DNA of 64,000 bases from Geothrix oryzae (GCF_030295385.1 NZ_AP027079.1:744001-808000), one strand, 5' to 3'. Positions 36,260 to 45,182 are shown, numbered from the stretch's first letter. A program made the numbers and translations. Notes: a model not told the origin generated them from the letters alone.

Positions 36260-36901
36260 GTGGTCCTGCGCCTTTCCCTCGTCTTGGCCCTTCAGATGGG
36301 GCTTGCCGCCGTGGCCCAGGGGTCACACGCCAGTCTGTGGCCCACTCAAATCCTGGACTCCCCGGACAACGGCCAGCACCTCGCCGTCTCCGTGATCGAA
36401 CCGCAGGAGGCGGGGGGACTCTTCACAGAGCTGGCCGGGCGGTCCGACATCCCGTACGGGTTCCTGCTGGACGGCAACTATGCCCGGGCTCACAAGATGG
36501 TGCGAATCCTCGAGGACCGGGGCGTGACAGCGGCCAAGGCCTGGGTGGAGGGGGAGCTCTTCGTGGACAGCAAGCGCTTCGGTGAGGTGGGCCTGTCCTA
36601 TCATGTTGCGCCTGTCGTGTTCGTCCGGGAGGGCAAGGTCCCGGCGGCCCAGGTCCTCGATCCATCGCTCTTCGACCGACCCGTTTCCTACGCCATGTGG
36701 AAGGCCAAGCTCGTGGCGAAGGGCAAGGCCAAGCTGACGCGGGCCTACTTCACCTCGCGGTTCGCCTACGACCCCGACGACCGTGCGAAGGCCCTGACCG
36801 ACTACGACGAGGAGTCCCTGAGGGACATGAACCGCACCAACCGGGACTTCGACCGCAAGCTGTTCATGTTCGACCGCATGACGGCCCTCAAATCCCATTG
36901 A
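36260..36901 (+). CDS. Protein-glutaminase-like secreted protein lacking the catalytic cysteine
   Basis: This 213-residue protein has a signal peptide (about 1-20). Residues about 65-150 closely resemble bacterial protein-glutaminase, a protein deamidase with a Cys-His-Asp triad. The active-site phrase known as DGCYARAHKM reads DGNYARAHKM here, with Asn73 (codon AAC) in place of Cys. The other two triad positions are kept: His115 (SYHVAPVV) and Asp134 (LDPSLF). Spacings of 42 and 19 residues match the 41 and 20 of the characterised enzyme as I recall it. It is probably a pseudoenzyme or has changed chemistry. The GTG at 36260 has GGAG six bases upstream; an ATG at 36215 is in frame. Confidence 0.8.
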   Translation: MVLRLSLVLALQMGLAAVAQGSHASLWPTQILDSPDNGQHLAVSVIEPQEAGGLFTELAGRSDIPYGFLLDGNYARAHKMVRILEDRGVTAAKAWVEGELFVDSKRFGEVGLSYHVAPVVFVREGKVPAAQVLDPSLFDRPVSYAMWKAKLVAKGKAKLTRAYFTSRFAYDPDDRAKALTDYDEESLRDMNRTNRDFDRKLFMFDRMTALKSH

Positions 36902-36919
36902 TCGGGGCCGGACGGCCTC

Positions 36920-38269
36920 TCAGGGATGCGGCGCCCCTTTCAACCTCCAGTAGTTGCCGCCGCCCGCCAACCGGGTTTCCAGACCCCGGCGGGCGGCGCG
37001 CAGCCCCTCCTGCATCACGCGGCGGATATCGCCGAGCACGGGTGGGGCGGTGGCGAAGTAGGAATGCTCCAGGAAGCTGGTGTCCAGCCCTGATGCATCC
37101 ACAGTCTCGATGCCCGGCACCACCACGATGCCCTCGGCGGTGTCGCCGGCCCGGGGGTAGCCGTGCACCTTCTTGGAGGCCAGGAGCGCGTTGTCCCCGC
37201 TGGAGACATAGAGCGTGATCCGTTCGCAGCCGGCCGCGAGGGCCGGGGCGATGTCGCGCTTGAAGATCTCCGCGTCGATGTCGGGCGCGGTGAGGATGAT
37301 CTCCTTGAAGCGGCCCTTGAGCTTCGGCTGCTCGGCGAAGATCTGGCGGAGGGCGCCGGTGAGCGCGCGGTTTCCCATGGAGTGGGCGATGAGGTAGATG
37401 TCCCTGGCGCCGCTCTTCTGGGCGAAGTCCACGAGGAACTTCTTCAGGTTCGCCTCGCTCCACTGGACATTGTTCTCATCCGTGGTGTAGCCCTGGAGGG
37501 ACCCCTGCGAGGGCCAGCTGTAGAACACGGGCACGCCTCGGTAGTCGAGGTCGAAGGTGATCTGCGCCGTGCGCCGGGCGGCGTCGTCGAAGGACACATT
37601 GTAGCCGTGGACGAACACGAAGCTCGATCCGGAGGAGCCCCGGGCCTGGATCCGCGCCTTCACGCGGTTGAGGAAACCCTGGCGGGTGTGGAAGGTCCGG
37701 TCGAGGATGACCATGTGCTTCCGGGGGTCTTCGCGGAACTCCAGCCGCCAGATGGAGGGCGCTTCGAGCTCACCGGTCTTGTGGCCACGGGGGATGCTCA
37801 CGGCCACCTCGCCATAGGAGATCCCGGCGCCTCGGCCTCCGCCGTAGCCTCCGGTGCGGGGATCCAGCTTCCGGTCGGTGCCGTACATCACCGACACGCG
37901 GGCGAAAGCCTGGTCCCGGGCCACATTGGGATTGTCGGCCGCAGATGCAGGCGCAGGTGCAGGCAGAGGCGCGGGTGCGGGCGGAGGCGGCAGGGGCCGC
38001 CGTGACGGGGCCTCCCTCCGCGGCATGTCGGACCGCTCGGCCATGCGGGGGTCCTCGCGCTCCACCGGCGGGGGCGGCGGAGGCTTGGGCGGACGCGCGG
38101 AGGCTGCAGGTGGGGGGGGTGGTGGCGGAGGAGGAGGCGCGGCCACCGGCGCCGGTCTGGGGGCCGGGGGCACCACGGGAGGCTGATGCGCGCACTTCAG
38201 CAGGAGGAGCGCGATCGCCAGGCAGGGCGCAAGCCCGGAGGGCAGCGGACGGAAGAGGGGGGATCGCAT
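36920..38269 (-). CDS. DUF900-type alpha/beta hydrolase with proline-rich N-terminus
   Basis: This 449-residue exported protein has a hydrophobic N-terminus ending in LLLLKC (possible but atypical lipobox). About 100 residues then carry runs of Pro (up to ten) and Ala. The C-terminal 330 residues match the DUF900 / COG4782 hydrolase family: SVMYGTDRK, FVFVHGYNVSF, FYSWPSQG and the nucleophile elbow AHSMGNRA, with late Asp and His positions (SSGDNAL, LEHSYF). Substrate unknown. It is convergent with the glutaminase-like gene, 18 bases apart, and divergent from the M3 peptidase gene. ATG 38269 has GAGGA upstream. Confidence 0.8.
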   Translation of the reverse strand: MRSPLFRPLPSGLAPCLAIALLLLKCAHQPPVVPPAPRPAPVAAPPPPPPPPPPAASARPPKPPPPPPVEREDPRMAERSDMPRREAPSRRPLPPPPAPAPLPAPAPASAADNPNVARDQAFARVSVMYGTDRKLDPRTGGYGGGRGAGISYGEVAVSIPRGHKTGELEAPSIWRLEFREDPRKHMVILDRTFHTRQGFLNRVKARIQARGSSGSSFVFVHGYNVSFDDAARRTAQITFDLDYRGVPVFYSWPSQGSLQGYTTDENNVQWSEANLKKFLVDFAQKSGARDIYLIAHSMGNRALTGALRQIFAEQPKLKGRFKEIILTAPDIDAEIFKRDIAPALAAGCERITLYVSSGDNALLASKKVHGYPRAGDTAEGIVVVPGIETVDASGLDTSFLEHSYFATAPPVLGDIRRVMQEGLRAARRGLETRLAGGGNYWRLKGAPHP

Positions 38270-38387
38270 GGCATCCTCGGTTTGAAGGGCGGGAGATGGG
38301 AATGAGGATAGCCCAGCCCCGGAGGCCCCGATTCGGCTCCCCTCGTAAGATGATGCTAGAGTGAGGAATGAACTCCCAGGAGCCTCT

Positions 38388-40481
38388 ATGCGCACTGCTT
38401 CCGCTTTGGCCGCTCTCATGACGCTTCCCGCGCTGGCTGCCGATCCCGCCGTGGCGGGCAACCCGTTCTTCACGGAATGGAAGACGCCCTTCGGCGTGCC
38501 GCCCTTCGCGTCGATCACCGAGGCGCACTTCCTCCCGGCCTTCCGGGAGGGCATGGCCCGGCAGAAGGCCGAGGTGAAGGCCATCGCGGAGGCGAAGGTA
38601 GCCCCGACCTTCGAGAACACCATCGTGGCGCTGGAACGGTCGGGCCAGTTCATGGACCGGGTGGGTTCCGTGTTCTTCAACCTCACGGGCGCCGAGACGA
38701 ACCCGAAGCTCCAGGCCGTGAACCGCGAGTTGATGCCGCTGATGGCCGCCCACCGCGATGACATCCAGCTGAACCACCAGCTCTTCCAGCGGGTGAAGAC
38801 CGTGTGGGACGGCCGGGCCGCGCTGAAGCTCGCCCCCGATCAGAGCCGCCTGCTGGAGCGCACCTACAAGGGCTTCGTCCGGGCGGGCGCCGCGCTGACC
38901 GCCGACCAGCAGACCCGCATGCGCGCCATCAATGCCGAGCAGTCCAAGCTCGGCGTGGAGTTCGGCGACCGCCTGCTCAAGGCCACCAAGGCTTTCCAGC
39001 TGCTGGTGGAGAAGCCCGCCGACCTTGCGGGCCTGCCCGAGGGCACGCGCATGGCGGCGGCCGCCGCCGCGAAGAAGGCCGGAAAGGACGGCCAGTGGCT
39101 GTTCACCCTGGATGGTCCGAGCATCTGGCCCTTCCTCGAGTACGCGCAGAACCGCGAGCTGCGGAAGAAGCTCCTCACGGGCTACCTGGAGCGCTGCAAC
39201 CAGGGCGGGGACACCGACACCAACGCCATCGTCGCGAAGGTGGCGGCCCTGCGCGTCGAGAAGGCCCAGCTGCTGGGCTACAAGACCTGGGCCGACTTCG
39301 TGCTCGAAGAGAACATGGCCAAGGATCCCAAGGGGGTCTACGGCCTGCTGGACCAGATCTGGAAGCCCGCGCTGGAGGTCGCCAAGAAGGAGCGCGCCGA
39401 GCTGCAGGCCATGATGGCGAAGGATCTGCCCGGCCAGAAGCTCGAGCCCTGGGACTGGCGCTACTACGCGGAGAAGGTGAAGCAGGCCAAGTACGACTTC
39501 GACGAGGAGTCGGTGAAGCCCTATTTCGCCATCGACGCCGTGCGCCAGGGCGCCTTCACCCTCGCCGGGAAGCTCTACGGCATCTCGTTCACGGAGAAGA
39601 AGGAGGTGCCCGTCTACCAGAAGGATGTGCGCTGCTTCGAGGTGAAGGAGCAGGACGGCCGGCACCTCGGCCTGATCTTCGTGGACTACCATCCCCGGCC
39701 GGGCAAGCGGGGCGGAGCCTGGATGAGCAGCTACCGGCAGGCCTGGGTGCAGGACGGGAAGCAGGTGGACCCGGTGGTGGTGAATGTGTGCAACTTCACG
39801 GCGCCGGCGGGGGACCGCCCGGCGCTGCTGACCTCGGACGAGGTGCGCACCCTCTTCCACGAATTCGGCCATGGCCTGCACGGTCTCTTCTACAAGGGCC
39901 AGTACCGCGGCACGGCCGGCACGCCCCGCGACTTCGTGGAACTGCCCAGCCAGGTCATGGAGAACTGGTCCATGGAGCCCGAGATGCTGAAGCTCTATGC
40001 GAAGCACTACAAGACCGGCGAGGTCATCCCCGACGCGCTGATGGCGAAGATGAAGAAGGCCGCCACCTTCGGGCAGGGCTTCGCCACGGTGGAATACATG
40101 GCCGCCTCGCTCCTGGACATGGACTGGCACACCCTCACCACCACCAAGCCCCAGGACACCGCCGCCTTCGAGAAGGCCTCGCTCGCCAAGTGGGGGCTCA
40201 TCGCCGAGATCCCGCCCCGCTACCGCAGCCCCTACTTCAACCACATCATGGGGGGCTACGCCGCGGGCTACTACAGCTACATCTGGAGCGCCGTGCTGGA
40301 CAGCGACGCCTTCCAGGCCTTCAAGGAGAAGGGCAACCTCTTCGATCCCGCCACCGCGGCGAAGTTCCGCGCTGAAGTCCTCTCGAAGGGCGGCACCGAG
40401 GATCCCGCGCTGCTCTACCAGCGCTTCCGCGGCCGGGATCCCCAGGTGGGACCCCTGCTCGAGAAGCGCGGACTGAAGTAG
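38388..40481 (+). CDS. M3-family zinc metallopeptidase (peptidyl-dipeptidase Dcp-like)
   Basis: This 697-residue protein has a signal peptide (MRTASALAALMTLPALAAD). It is the thimet-oligopeptidase fold with the zinc motif HEFGHGLHGLF and the downstream Glu in DFVELPSQVMENW, followed by YYSYIWSAVLDSDAF. Dcp-like enzymes release dipeptides from peptide C-termini. The signal peptide indicates periplasmic peptide breakdown here. AGGAG lies before the ATG at 38388; a codon at 38361 is in frame but would bury the signal peptide. Confidence 0.95.
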   Translation: MRTASALAALMTLPALAADPAVAGNPFFTEWKTPFGVPPFASITEAHFLPAFREGMARQKAEVKAIAEAKVAPTFENTIVALERSGQFMDRVGSVFFNLTGAETNPKLQAVNRELMPLMAAHRDDIQLNHQLFQRVKTVWDGRAALKLAPDQSRLLERTYKGFVRAGAALTADQQTRMRAINAEQSKLGVEFGDRLLKATKAFQLLVEKPADLAGLPEGTRMAAAAAAKKAGKDGQWLFTLDGPSIWPFLEYAQNRELRKKLLTGYLERCNQGGDTDTNAIVAKVAALRVEKAQLLGYKTWADFVLEENMAKDPKGVYGLLDQIWKPALEVAKKERAELQAMMAKDLPGQKLEPWDWRYYAEKVKQAKYDFDEESVKPYFAIDAVRQGAFTLAGKLYGISFTEKKEVPVYQKDVRCFEVKEQDGRHLGLIFVDYHPRPGKRGGAWMSSYRQAWVQDGKQVDPVVVNVCNFTAPAGDRPALLTSDEVRTLFHEFGHGLHGLFYKGQYRGTAGTPRDFVELPSQVMENWSMEPEMLKLYAKHYKTGEVIPDALMAKMKKAATFGQGFATVEYMAASLLDMDWHTLTTTKPQDTAAFEKASLAKWGLIAEIPPRYRSPYFNHIMGGYAAGYYSYIWSAVLDSDAFQAFKEKGNLFDPATAAKFRAEVLSKGGTEDPALLYQRFRGRDPQVGPLLEKRGLK

Positions 40482-40505
40482 AGGCCCCCGGCTTCGGCCG
40501 GAACG

Positions 40506-41330
40506 CTATTCCTTGACCAGCTCGACCCGCCGGTTCTTGCCCTTGCCCTCCTCGGTGTCGTTGCTGGCCACCGGGGCCAGGGGGCCCACGCCGTAACCCT
40601 TCAGTCGGGAGGACGCGAGGCCGTGCTGGCTGATGAGGGCCTGCACCACGGCCTCGGCGCGGGCCTGGGAGAGTTTCATGTTGGCCTCCAGGCCGCCGGT
40701 CATGTCGGTGTGGCCGACCACCTTGAGCTTCAGGGCAGGAGACTGGCCGAGCAGCCTGGCGATCTCCGCCAGGGCCGGCTTGGACTCAGGCTTCACCTCG
40801 GCCTTGCCGGTGTCGAAGTAGATGCCGTAGATCGCCACATGGCCGGTGGCGGCGAGGTCGCCGCCCATGGCCGCTGCATCGGCCACGATGTACTGGGTCA
40901 TCGCCTGCTTCTCGACGATGCGCAGCCAGATCGTGCCGTTTCCCCGCTCTGCCTGCACCCAGGTTTCCCTGCCGTCCTTGGTGATCGTGCCGTTCACCAA
41001 CCAGTCTGACCGCTGGTGGAGCACCTTGCCTCCGGCCTTGAGGATGGCGTTCTCGTAGTTCCGCACCACGGCGACCGCGGAGGGCTCGTTCTTCCGGTCC
41101 GTGATGGTGTAGGTCAGGAAGGTGAACTTCCCTTCCACGGGGACCTTCTCCCTGGCGTTGGGGGTCCAGAACTCGTAGCGCCCGAACGCCTCGGTCTTGC
41201 AGTCCCGCAGGATGTAACCGGGCATGCGTGTGGGGAGGAGGGGATGGTCCTTGCACCCGGCCTTGTCGGCCTGGGCCAAGACTGGCAGCGCAGCGAGGAG
41301 CGCGGGGAGGAACAGGGAAGCTCGGTTCAC
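40506..41330 (-). CDS. OmpA-family protein with unknown N-terminal domain
   Basis: This 274-residue protein has a signal peptide (about 1-19) and an N-terminal domain of about 130 residues that I do not recognise. A C-terminal OmpA/MotB peptidoglycan-binding domain follows (IYFDTGKAEVKPES, VVGHTDMTGGLEANMKLSQARAEAVVQAL in part, GYGVGPLAPVASN, KNRRVELV). It probably anchors to peptidoglycan from the periplasm. It lies 42 bases downstream of the next unknown secreted-protein gene on the same strand. Confidence 0.88.
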   Translation of the reverse strand: MNRASLFLPALLAALPVLAQADKAGCKDHPLLPTRMPGYILRDCKTEAFGRYEFWTPNAREKVPVEGKFTFLTYTITDRKNEPSAVAVVRNYENAILKAGGKVLHQRSDWLVNGTITKDGRETWVQAERGNGTIWLRIVEKQAMTQYIVADAAAMGGDLAATGHVAIYGIYFDTGKAEVKPESKPALAEIARLLGQSPALKLKVVGHTDMTGGLEANMKLSQARAEAVVQALISQHGLASSRLKGYGVGPLAPVASNDTEEGKGKNRRVELVKE

Positions 41331-41372
41331 GGCGGGGCCTTTCGAGGAAGGGGCGTCAACTCCCGGGATCGT

Positions 41373-42095
41373 TCAGGGCTGGAACTTGTACCTGGCCAGG
41401 TTCTCGAAGGTCTCCTTCGCCGCGGCGAGGGCGGCTTCCGCGCTCATGTCGCCTTCGATTTTCAGGGTGATGCGCGTGCTGTCCGTGTGGGCCACGCCCA
41501 CGAGGCGAACGACGGGAATGGGGGGCGGCTCGACCCGGTTGTCGGCCACGCCGCCCCAGGGGCACCGTCGGGTCTGGGTGGAGAGGACAACCGTCCCGCC
41601 CGCCACTTGCTCCACCCGGATGGGGTTCCCCTGCGCGGCGCCGCGTGCCTTGCGCCGCCTGCGCTCGATCTCGTCTTTCTCGTTCTGGATGACCTGCTGC
41701 TCGTAGCCGGCCACCTGCATCTGGAGCAGCTGGATCCCCTCGCCCTCGTAGTGCTGGAGCTCGATGCTCCACTTCGCCGGGAATTTCTCCGTGAGGCAGG
41801 GATACGGGAAGGGCAGGTCGGCGGTTCCGCCGCCCAGAGCCATGATGCCCTGGCCCTGGTACATCCCGGTCACGCGCGCGGCGCCCTTCGGCACCAGGGT
41901 CGCGATCACGGCGGGACAGGGCGGGGCCTTCGCCGGGGCGGGTGGCGGGGCCCCCATCAGTGCGGCACCCGCCAGCACGGCGGCGCAGGCCAGGAGCCGC
42001 AGGATGCGTCCCTCAGGGGCCCCACCCCGGGAGCGGTACAGGTCCCCGCCGGAGTCCCGCTGGCCGCTGGGAAGATCCGATCTCCGGAGCCGCAT
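41373..42095 (-). CDS. Secreted protein of unknown function
   Basis: This 240-residue protein starts with about 30 polar residues, then a hydrophobic segment (LRLLACAAVLAGAALMG) and an Ala/Pro stretch. The mature part contains KWSIELQHYEGEG, a charged helix (NEKDEIERRRRKARG) and a C-terminal TRITLKIEGDMSAEAAL. I do not recognise a family. The ATG at 42095 has CAGGAGGG in place. A plausible promoter lies at 42121-42150. It probably forms an operon with the OmpA-like gene downstream. Confidence 0.6.
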   Translation of the reverse strand: MRLRRSDLPSGQRDSGGDLYRSRGGAPEGRILRLLACAAVLAGAALMGAPPPAPAKAPPCPAVIATLVPKGAARVTGMYQGQGIMALGGGTADLPFPYPCLTEKFPAKWSIELQHYEGEGIQLLQMQVAGYEQQVIQNEKDEIERRRRKARGAAQGNPIRVEQVAGGTVVLSTQTRRCPWGGVADNRVEPPPIPVVRLVGVAHTDSTRITLKIEGDMSAEAALAAAKETFENLARYKFQP

Positions 42096-42120
42096 GGCAC
42101 CCTCCTGGGGGAAGCGGGTC

Positions 42121-42150
42121 GTTAAAGATGAGTAGATTGTCATCATTCAA
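42121..42150 (-). promoter_or_regulatory. Candidate sigma-70-type promoter for the 42095 gene
   Basis: Read on the minus strand, TTGAAT (42150-42145) and TTTAAC (42126-42121) are separated by 18 bases. They match 4/6 and 4/6 of the -35 and -10 consensus. The -10 ends 26 bases upstream of the start codon. Confidence 0.4.
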
Positions 42151-42248
42151 GACCCATGGACCTCCCGGAATCAAGCGGAAGTTGGGCCTGCGGCCGGGCG
42201 CAGATCCGGACCCTCAAGGGCGCCGAAGATGCTTGGCCGGGGCTGGGC

Positions 42249-42782
42249 TCAGAACCGCCAAGTCGCGCCGACCGTGAGTCCGGTGGCCGTGAGGTCCTTC
42301 TCGATGGGGCTCCAGAAGCCCCTCACCTCGAGGCCGAAGCGGGAGGAGGCCTGGAAGCCCAGGCCCCCGCTGGCGCCGAGGCGGGTGTGCGAGACCGTGG
42401 AGGGATTGGTGCCGGTGGCGCTCAGGCGCCACTGCTGGCCGCCCAGGGCGCCGATCAGGTAGGGGCCGCGCTCGGGGTCCTCGCCGGGGAACCACAGGAA
42501 CTCGGCCATCAGGTCCACCGAGGTGATCGAAGTCTTCGTACCGGCCAGACCCAGGGTGTCGCCCTTGGGGATGAACTGGGCGCCCAGCAGGGGGCGCAGG
42601 ACGAAGCCCCGGTTGATGGGGATGTCGATGTAGGCGGCGACGCCGAACCCCACCTGGCTGTTGGTGAGGTCGCGCAGGTCCCCCATGGGCACCAGGGCGT
42701 GGACGCGCGCGCCGAGGGTGGCCGCCTCCTGGGCGGGCAGGGCCAGGGTCGTGGCGAGCAGGGCGGCGGCGAGCGGTTTCAT
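42249..42782 (-). CDS. Small outer-membrane beta-barrel protein
   Basis: This 177-residue protein has a signal peptide (MKPLAAALLATTLALPAQ). About eight amphipathic strands follow and the chain ends in TVGATWRF with a terminal Phe, like OmpW/Opa-type eight-stranded barrels. No function is indicated. It starts one base after the stop of the KdsC-type gene, so the two are probably co-transcribed. Confidence 0.75.
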   Translation of the reverse strand: MKPLAAALLATTLALPAQEAATLGARVHALVPMGDLRDLTNSQVGFGVAAYIDIPINRGFVLRPLLGAQFIPKGDTLGLAGTKTSITSVDLMAEFLWFPGEDPERGPYLIGALGGQQWRLSATGTNPSTVSHTRLGASGGLGFQASSRFGLEVRGFWSPIEKDLTATGLTVGATWRF

Positions 42783-42783
42783 G

Positions 42784-43308
42784 TCAGGCCTCGTACTTGG
42801 TGACGATGTCGGTCCAGCGGCCCTGGGCCTTGAGGATGCGCTCCGCCACGGCCCGCAGCAGCCCGTGGCCGCCGGGCACGGGAACCACCCAGTGGCAGGC
42901 GGCCTTCACTTCGGCCACGGCATCCGACGGGCAGCAGGCCAGGCCCACGCGCCGCAGCAAGGGCAGATCCGGGAGGTCGTCGCCCAGGTGGGCCACCTGA
43001 TCGTAGGCCAGGCCGTATTTGGCGCAGAGCTGGTCGAGGATGGGCTTCTTCTCAAGGTGCCCCGCGAAACAGTCCACCACGCCCAGATCCTTGGCGCGGT
43101 TCACGGTGGCCCCGGCATCCAGCCCGGAGATGAAGGCCACGGGGATGCCCACCTGCTGGAGCATCTTGATGGCGGCGCCGTCGCGGACATGGAAGGCCTT
43201 GGTGTGGCCCGGTTCCGCGCCGTAGTGCAGGAGGCCGGTGGTGAGGACTCCGTCGATGTCGGTGCAGAGCAGGCGGATCTTGGCGGCGCGCAGGTCCAGG
43301 TCGTCCAC
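42784..43308 (-). CDS. kdsC: KdsC-type HAD phosphatase (3-deoxy-manno-octulosonate 8-phosphate phosphatase family)
   Basis: This 174-residue protein has the C0-type HAD signature LLCTDIDGVLTTG (nucleophile and acid/base Asp), then FHVRDGAAIKML, AFISGLDAG, a Lys in LEKKP, and HLGDDLPDLPLL, as in KdsC. It probably dephosphorylates KDO-8-phosphate in lipopolysaccharide synthesis; related sugar-phosphate phosphatases cannot be excluded. The GTG at 43308 has GGAG at good spacing and gives the usual short N-terminus; an ATG at 43347 is in frame. No other KDO genes are nearby. Confidence 0.85.
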   Translation of the reverse strand: MDDLDLRAAKIRLLCTDIDGVLTTGLLHYGAEPGHTKAFHVRDGAAIKMLQQVGIPVAFISGLDAGATVNRAKDLGVVDCFAGHLEKKPILDQLCAKYGLAYDQVAHLGDDLPDLPLLRRVGLACCPSDAVAEVKAACHWVVPVPGGHGLLRAVAERILKAQGRWTDIVTKYEA

Positions 43309-43450
43309 GGGAGTCTCCGGCTCCAGCCTAGCAACTCGGGCGTGCATGACGCCGGTCACGATCACCCCAAAAACGACAGTCAGGTGGAATGCTTGGCTTG
43401 CAGGATGCTCCAATGGATATACAGTTTTCCTGTGGTGACGGATTTCGGGG

Positions 43451-43486
43451 TTGACGGAATTCAAAATTGAATGATCATATATGCAA
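43451..43486 (+). promoter_or_regulatory. Promoter and putative operator of the arsR-efflux-cydAB block
   Basis: TTGACG at 43451-43456 is a good -35. AT-rich CATATA/TCATAT hexamers lie 18-19 bases downstream. Overlapping the -10 and the ribosome site is an imperfect dyad, TTGAAT...ATGCAA (43467-43486), with ATGATCAT at 43471-43478. This is the layout expected for autorepression by an ArsR/SmtB protein: bound repressor would block polymerase. The site is AT-rich against a GC-rich background. Confidence 0.6.
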
Positions 43487-43498
43487 GGAGTTGATTCC

Positions 43499-43828
43499 GT
43501 GAACCACCAGCTCAGCAACCCCATGATCGAAGAAGTGAGCGGACTCTTCAGCGCCCTGGGCGATGCCTCCCGGCTGAAGATCCTGCGGGCTTTGCTCGAT
43601 GCCAAGGGCGCCCTGAGCCAGGGGGCCGTCGCGGAGGCTTCGGGGCTCTCCCAGGCCAATGCCTCCAAGCACCTGGCCTGCCTGGTGCGCGTGGGGCTCG
43701 TGAGCCGCGACCCCGAGGGCAACGCGGTCTATTTCGCGCCGGTGATGCCCTTGGTGGGCGAGCTGTGCGATCTCGTGTGCGGCCATGTGACCGATCGGGC
43801 CCGTGTGACCTACAAGGCCCTAAAATGA
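43499..43828 (+). CDS. ArsR/SmtB-family winged-helix regulator
   Basis: This 109-residue protein has the ArsR fold, with ALGDASRLKILRALL, the recognition helix region SGLSQANASKHLACL and the wing RDPEGNAVYFA. It has three cysteines: Cys61 after the recognition helix, and Cys90 and Cys94 in the last helix (ELCDLVCG). The pattern fits redox- or persulfide-responsive members as well as metal sensors. The GTG at 43499 has AAGGAG eight bases upstream; the ATG at 43481 lacks a site. It heads the plus-strand block that ends with cydB. A hairpin plus T7 follows its stop. Confidence 0.9.
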   Translation: MNHQLSNPMIEEVSGLFSALGDASRLKILRALLDAKGALSQGAVAEASGLSQANASKHLACLVRVGLVSRDPEGNAVYFAPVMPLVGELCDLVCGHVTDRARVTYKALK

Positions 43829-43844
43829 ATGGGGCCCTTTTTTT
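43816..43844 (+). terminator. Terminator- or attenuator-like hairpin at the end of arsR
   Basis: GGCCC (43816-43820) pairs with GGGCC (43832-43836) around 11 bases. It is followed by C and seven T (43838-43844). The stem is only five pairs and overlaps the arsR stop. It could reduce read-through into the efflux genes. Confidence 0.4.
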
Positions 43845-43862
43845 GGCCTGGAGTATGCCTTT

Positions 43863-45182
43863 ATGATTATTTGTAAAATGCGAACGCTGGCCCTGCTTCT
43901 GACCGTTGGCGGAGGCCTCCTGGCCCAGGACGGGCTCACGGTTGCCGAGGCCATCCGAAGGGCCTGGAAGGATCAGGCCGGCCTGAAATCGGGCCGGGCG
44001 CTGGCCGAAAGCCGCCGGGAGGAGGCCTCCGGCCAGCGGGACCTGCGCCTGCCCACCCTCACCCTGAACGCCCAGGGTGTGCGCACGGACGAGCCGATGA
44101 TGGCCTTCGGCATGAAGCTGAACCAGAGCCGCATCACGGCCATGGACTTCAACCCGTCCAGCCTGAACCGGCCCGATCCCATCGCGGGCTTCGGGGGCTC
44201 CGCGGTCCTCCGCCAGCCCCTGTACACGGGTGGTCGCCTCGGCGCGGCTCGGGCGGCGGGCGATTTTTCGGCCCAGGGAGAGGCCGCCAGCCAGGCCCGA
44301 CGGGAGCAGGAGGCGGCCCTGGCGGTGGTGGAGGCCTATTTCGGGGCCCAGGTGGCCGAGCAGGCGCTGGTCTGGGTGGCGGATACCCGCACCTGGGTGC
44401 AGGGACTCCAGGCCTTTGTGGGGGCCCGCGTCGCCCAGGGCCTGATGCTCGAAGCTGAACTGCAGCGGCTCAAGGCCTTCGGCGCGCAGGTGGAGGCCCA
44501 GGGGGCCGAGACCACCCGCCAGCTGCGCACGGCGCGGTCCGGGCTGGGCCTGCTGACGGGCACCGGCCCCGTGGAAGGGCCGCTCGCCACGCCGCTTTCC
44601 GAGGCCCCGGCGGGTCCGTCCGCTGCCTCGACGAGCGGCTCCCGGGGAGATCTCCAGGCCGCCGAATTCCAGGCGAAGGCCGCGGCCCAGGCGGCGCGGG
44701 CCGCCAAGGGCAGCCTCCTGCCCGAAGTGGGGCTGGAGCTGGGCGCCGGGACGCTGAGGCAGTCCTGGAGCCAGGGCGGCACCTGGACCTGGGCCGCCCT
44801 CGGCGTGAGCTGGAAGGTGTTCTCGGCCCCGGACCAGTCGAAGGCGCGGGCCGCCCGCGCCCAGGCCCGATCCGCGGAAGAGATGTGGACATTCAAGCGG
44901 CAGCAGGCGCAGCACGAAGTCCGGGCGGCCCGCGAGGCCGTGGTGGCCGCCGAAGCCCGCCACGCCGCCGCCCGGGAGTCCCTGGCCGCGGCCACGGAAT
45001 CCCGTCGGCTGCGGGAGGCCCGGCACCGGGAGGGGCTCACCCCCCTCACGGATGTGCTGGATGCGGAGGCCGCCGTGCAGGGAGCCCGCACCCTCCTGCT
45101 CCAGAGCCTCTACGACCTGCGCGTCAGCCGCGCGGCCCTCGACCTGGCCACCGGCGCCCCCATCGAAGGAGTGACCCCATGA
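43863..45182 (+). CDS. TolC-family outer-membrane efflux protein
   Basis: This 439-residue protein has a signal peptide (about 6-21, GGLLAQ). Two-fold efflux-factor repeats follow: long coiled helices at about 120-210 and 320-410, and PLYTGGRLGAARAAGD and SWKVFSAPDQSKARAAR at the equivalent beta turns. GGAG lies nine bases before the ATG at 43863. The adaptor gene overlaps its stop by four bases. It is the channel for the RND pump at 46209. Confidence 0.9.
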   Translation: MIICKMRTLALLLTVGGGLLAQDGLTVAEAIRRAWKDQAGLKSGRALAESRREEASGQRDLRLPTLTLNAQGVRTDEPMMAFGMKLNQSRITAMDFNPSSLNRPDPIAGFGGSAVLRQPLYTGGRLGAARAAGDFSAQGEAASQARREQEAALAVVEAYFGAQVAEQALVWVADTRTWVQGLQAFVGARVAQGLMLEAELQRLKAFGAQVEAQGAETTRQLRTARSGLGLLTGTGPVEGPLATPLSEAPAGPSAASTSGSRGDLQAAEFQAKAAAQAARAAKGSLLPEVGLELGAGTLRQSWSQGGTWTWAALGVSWKVFSAPDQSKARAARAQARSAEEMWTFKRQQAQHEVRAAREAVVAAEARHAAARESLAAATESRRLREARHREGLTPLTDVLDAEAAVQGARTLLLQSLYDLRVSRAALDLATGAPIEGVTP

